A model generated the notes under the pieces. That model was not told the DNA's origin. It searched no databases and was given only the letters and a program-made list of their open reading frames with translations. Shown piece after piece: positions 13,326 through 15,241 of a stretch of DNA of 15,241 nt. Source of the DNA: an uncultured Desulfobacca sp. (GTDB lineage: Bacteria > Desulfobacterota > Desulfobaccia > Desulfobaccales > Desulfobaccaceae); assembly GCA_937958145.1 (NCBI GenBank), contig CALGOE010000123.1, forward strand, positions 1 to 15,241, read 5' to 3'. Position numbers and translations under genes: made by a program. Within the stretch, counting starts at the first letter, position 1, and each line of letters begins with the position of its first letter.

Positions 13326-14564
13326 ATGACCAAAACACCTTCGGAACCTGGCACGAAGATTACCATGGATGCTGCCGGGCGACTTATTGTGCCCGATAAC
13401 CCCATTATTCTTTTCATTGAAGGCGACGGCACCGGCCCGGATATCTGGCGGGCCACCGTCCGGGTCCTGGATGGGGCCGTGGCCAAGGCTTATGGCGGCC
13501 GGAGACAGATTGTCTGGCAGGAAATCCTGGCCGGGGAAAAGGCCTATGCCGCCACGGGCAGCCACCTGCCCCCAGAGACCTTGGCGGCCATTCAAGAATA
13601 TCTGGTGGCCCTAAAAGGACCACTGACCACACCGGTGGGGGGCGGCTTCCGGTCCATCAATGTTACCCTGCGTCAGGTGTTGGACCTCTACGCCTGTATC
13701 CGGCCGGTGCGTTATTATGCCGGGACTCCCAGCCCCCTGAAAGAACCGGAAAAGACCAATATGGTGGTCTTTCGGGAGAACACCGAAGACGTGTATGCCG
13801 GCATCGAATGGCCGGCCAAGAGCCCGGAAGCCCGGAAAGTGGTGGAGTTTCTCAACTCCCAAATGGGCTGCCGCCTCTCCCTCGACGCCGGGATCGGCAT
13901 CAAACCCATGAGCGCGGCCGGTTCCCAGCGTCTGATCCGCAAGGCCATTCAATACGCCCTGGCCAAACAAGCTCCCAGCGTCACCCTGATGCATAAAGGC
14001 AATATCATGAAATTCACCGAAGGCGCCTTTAAGACCTGGGGCTACGAATTGGCCCAGACGGAATTCGCCGACCGGGTCATCACCGAAGAGCAGCTCTGGC
14101 AGGAATACAACGGCCAGGCCCCGGCCGGGAAGGTGATCATCAAAGATCGCATCGCTGATTCCATGTTCCAGCAGGTGCTCCTGCGCCCCGAGGAATACAG
14201 CGTCATCGCCACCCCCAACCTCAACGGCGACTATCTCTCCGACGCCCTGGCCGCCCAGGTGGGCGGTCTGGGTATGGCCCCGGGGGCCAACATCGGCGAC
14301 CGCTACGCGGTGTTTGAGGCCACCCACGGCAGCGCCCCCAAATACGCCAATCTGGATAAAATCAACCCCAGCTCCCTCATCCTTTCCGGCACCATGATGC
14401 TGGAGTATTTGGGCTGGCAAGAAGCCGCGGACCTGATCCACCGGGGTCTGGCCCGCACCATCCAGGCCAAGACTGTCACCTATGACCTGGCCCGACTCTT
14501 GCCCGGGGCCACAGAACTGTCCTGTTCGGGCTTTGCTACGGCGCTTATTGACAATCTGGGCTAA
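13326..14564 (+). CDS. icd: Isocitrate dehydrogenase (NADP-dependent)
   Basis: Oxidative decarboxylation of isocitrate to 2-oxoglutarate in the cytoplasm. It links the TCA pathway to nitrogen assimilation by the GS/GOGAT genes upstream. The 412 residues compare with 416 in E. coli, and the protein is closely similar in layout. Seen are IEGDGTGPDI near 31, LTTPVGGGFRSINVTLRQ with the regulatory-type serine at 110 (equivalent to E. coli Ser113), RPVRYYAGTPSP, FRENTEDVYAGIEW, HKGNIMKFTEG and ATHGSAPKYA. Residues K339, Y340, Y386 and R390 match the E. coli residues that bind the NADP 2'-phosphate, so NADP use is likely. AAGGA lies about 10 bp before the ATG. No kinase/phosphatase gene is seen in the window. 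The 197-bp spacer before it holds only a weak promoter candidate (TTTACC at 13257-13262 and TAAGTA at 13280-13285). Confidence 0.95.
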   Translation: MTKTPSEPGTKITMDAAGRLIVPDNPIILFIEGDGTGPDIWRATVRVLDGAVAKAYGGRRQIVWQEILAGEKAYAATGSHLPPETLAAIQEYLVALKGPLTTPVGGGFRSINVTLRQVLDLYACIRPVRYYAGTPSPLKEPEKTNMVVFRENTEDVYAGIEWPAKSPEARKVVEFLNSQMGCRLSLDAGIGIKPMSAAGSQRLIRKAIQYALAKQAPSVTLMHKGNIMKFTEGAFKTWGYELAQTEFADRVITEEQLWQEYNGQAPAGKVIIKDRIADSMFQQVLLRPEEYSVIATPNLNGDYLSDALAAQVGGLGMAPGANIGDRYAVFEATHGSAPKYANLDKINPSSLILSGTMMLEYLGWQEAADLIHRGLARTIQAKTVTYDLARLLPGATELSCSGFATALIDNLG

Positions 14565-14664
14565 CTCCGGCGCCGGGGGAAGAGACATGCACCCGCCCAG
14601 GGCAGCTCTGGTTGCCCCAGGCCCGACTGACGACTCATGGCGCACCGCTGTTGGTCAAAAAAAC

Positions 14665-14693
14665 GGGACAAACGGTTTGCGCTCTGGTATAAT
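14665..14693 (+). promoter_or_regulatory. Extended -10 promoter before the DUF6599-like gene
   Basis: A perfect TATAAT (14688-14693) is preceded by TGG, forming an extended -10 element. GGGACA (14665-14670), matching the -35 consensus at four of six bases, lies 17 bp upstream. The start codon of the next gene is about 93 bp downstream. Confidence 0.7.
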
Positions 14694-14786
14694 CGGATAA
14701 CTGTTATCCATTAATAACTACTCAAGGATTGTGCGGGTATCGGGCTTTGCGGGGCTGACCAGCTAAGAAGTGCCTGGGGTACGTCT

Positions 14787-15241
14787 ATGCCTTTACCACG
14801 GACCAGAGCCATCGGCACTGCCCAACGGCTCACCGGCTATGTCATCCTGGCCATTCTGGGGATTATCCTGGTATGGTTATTGTGGCAGCAGTCCCGCTTC
14901 AATCCGGCGGTGACGGCCCTGCAATCCCCGCACCCCGAAGGTCTCTTTCAGACCGGGCCGGCCGCCTCGCCCCAGATGGTCGCTCTGTTCCCGAGGGTAG
15001 CCGGGTTTCGCCCCTTGGGTCCGGTCCAGAGTTTTGGCCCCGAGAACCTCTCGGATAAGATCAATGGCAAGGCCGAGCTGTACCTGGCGGCCGGTTTTCA
15101 ATCTCTGGGCGTGCAGAGCTACACTCTGGAAAATCCCTCCGGGGCCTATCTGGAGGTGTTCGTCTATGATATGGGCGCACCCCAGAATGCCTATGCGGTC
15201 TTCAGCTCGCAGCGTCGGCCCGGGGCCACCCGGTTGGATTT
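14787..15241 (+). CDS. Membrane-anchored DUF6599-like protein (3' truncated)
   Basis: The frame is open from ATG 14787 to the window edge, giving 151 codons and no stop. Residues about 17-34 (GYVILAILGIILVWLLWQ) form a single hydrophobic segment after a short basic N-terminus, so the rest probably lies outside the cytoplasmic membrane, or the segment is an uncleaved signal anchor. The following part reads VAGFRPLGPVQSFGPENLSD, then INGKAELYLAAGFQSLGVQ and LEVFVYDMGAPQNAYAVFSS. This matches my recollection of the DUF6599 pattern (a PENLYDYINGGAELYL-like core and an EIYDMG.. DAFGVFS-like strand). Function is unknown. The ribosome binding site is weak (GGGGT about 7 bp upstream), but the strong promoter and the sustained family-like reading frame support the start. 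Confidence 0.75.
   Translation, partial: MPLPRTRAIGTAQRLTGYVILAILGIILVWLLWQQSRFNPAVTALQSPHPEGLFQTGPAASPQMVALFPRVAGFRPLGPVQSFGPENLSDKINGKAELYLAAGFQSLGVQSYTLENPSGAYLEVFVYDMGAPQNAYAVFSSQRRPGATRLD

Noticed and set aside
1..15241. CRISPR arrays, tRNA or rRNA genes, transposase genes, phage genes.
   Set aside because: None seen: no direct repeats with unique spacers, no cloverleaf with conserved T-loop bases, and no transposase or phage motifs in the coding frames.

Overview
The window looks like chromosomal DNA from a GC-rich, Gram-negative (diderm) anaerobe. LptD and HldE show an outer membrane with lipopolysaccharide. The archaeal-type glutamate synthase, rich in iron-sulfur clusters, and the MvhD-like and MetV-like redox proteins point to a sulfate reducer or syntroph of the Desulfobacterota (the former Deltaproteobacteria, perhaps near Desulfobacca or the Syntrophobacterales). 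That placement is inferred from gene content, not from a marker-gene search. All genes called here are on the + strand; the long minus-strand open frames are shadows of high-GC coding sequence.

Layout. (1) 1-934: the 3' two thirds of a type I glutamine synthetase (glnA), followed by a weak hairpin and an AT-rich promoter island. (2) 1093-3637: a tight three-gene cassette with gaps of 10 and 12 bp. It encodes an MvhD-like small iron-sulfur subunit, a MetV-like cysteine-rich protein, and a divergent glutamate-synthase-like protein that keeps its iron-sulfur cysteines but seems to have lost its flavin and active-site motifs. (3) 3638-4068: a non-coding spacer with two heptanucleotide repeat arrays bracketing a pair of hairpins. 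(4) 4069-8267: a split glutamate synthase, with the ferredoxin/FMN-domain protein overlapping by ATGA a fused glutaminase-GXGXG protein. (5) 8474-9109: a histidine phosphatase (phosphoglycerate mutase-like) behind a good sigma-70 promoter. (6) 9359-13128: envelope genes lptD and hldE. (7) 13326-14564: NADP-type isocitrate dehydrogenase (icd). (8) 14787 to the window end: a membrane-anchored DUF6599-like protein, cut by the edge, behind an extended -10 promoter.

How the genes fit together. Glutamine synthetase plus glutamate synthase form the GS/GOGAT ammonium-assimilation cycle, and isocitrate dehydrogenase makes its 2-oxoglutarate. The point of most interest is the cassette between the two halves of that cycle. 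MvhD and MetV proteins normally work with HdrA or MetF, in hydrogenase/heterodisulfide-reductase or methylene-tetrahydrofolate-reductase complexes. Here they sit with a degenerate glutamate synthase paralog instead, next to a glutamate synthase that has no GltD-type NADPH subunit in view. A dedicated electron-transfer module, perhaps feeding glutamate synthase, is a reasonable but untested reading.

Heptad repeats of the TTAGGGA type occur at four intergenic places, and two arrays start on the stop codon of the gene before them, which suggests a genome-wide repeat family.
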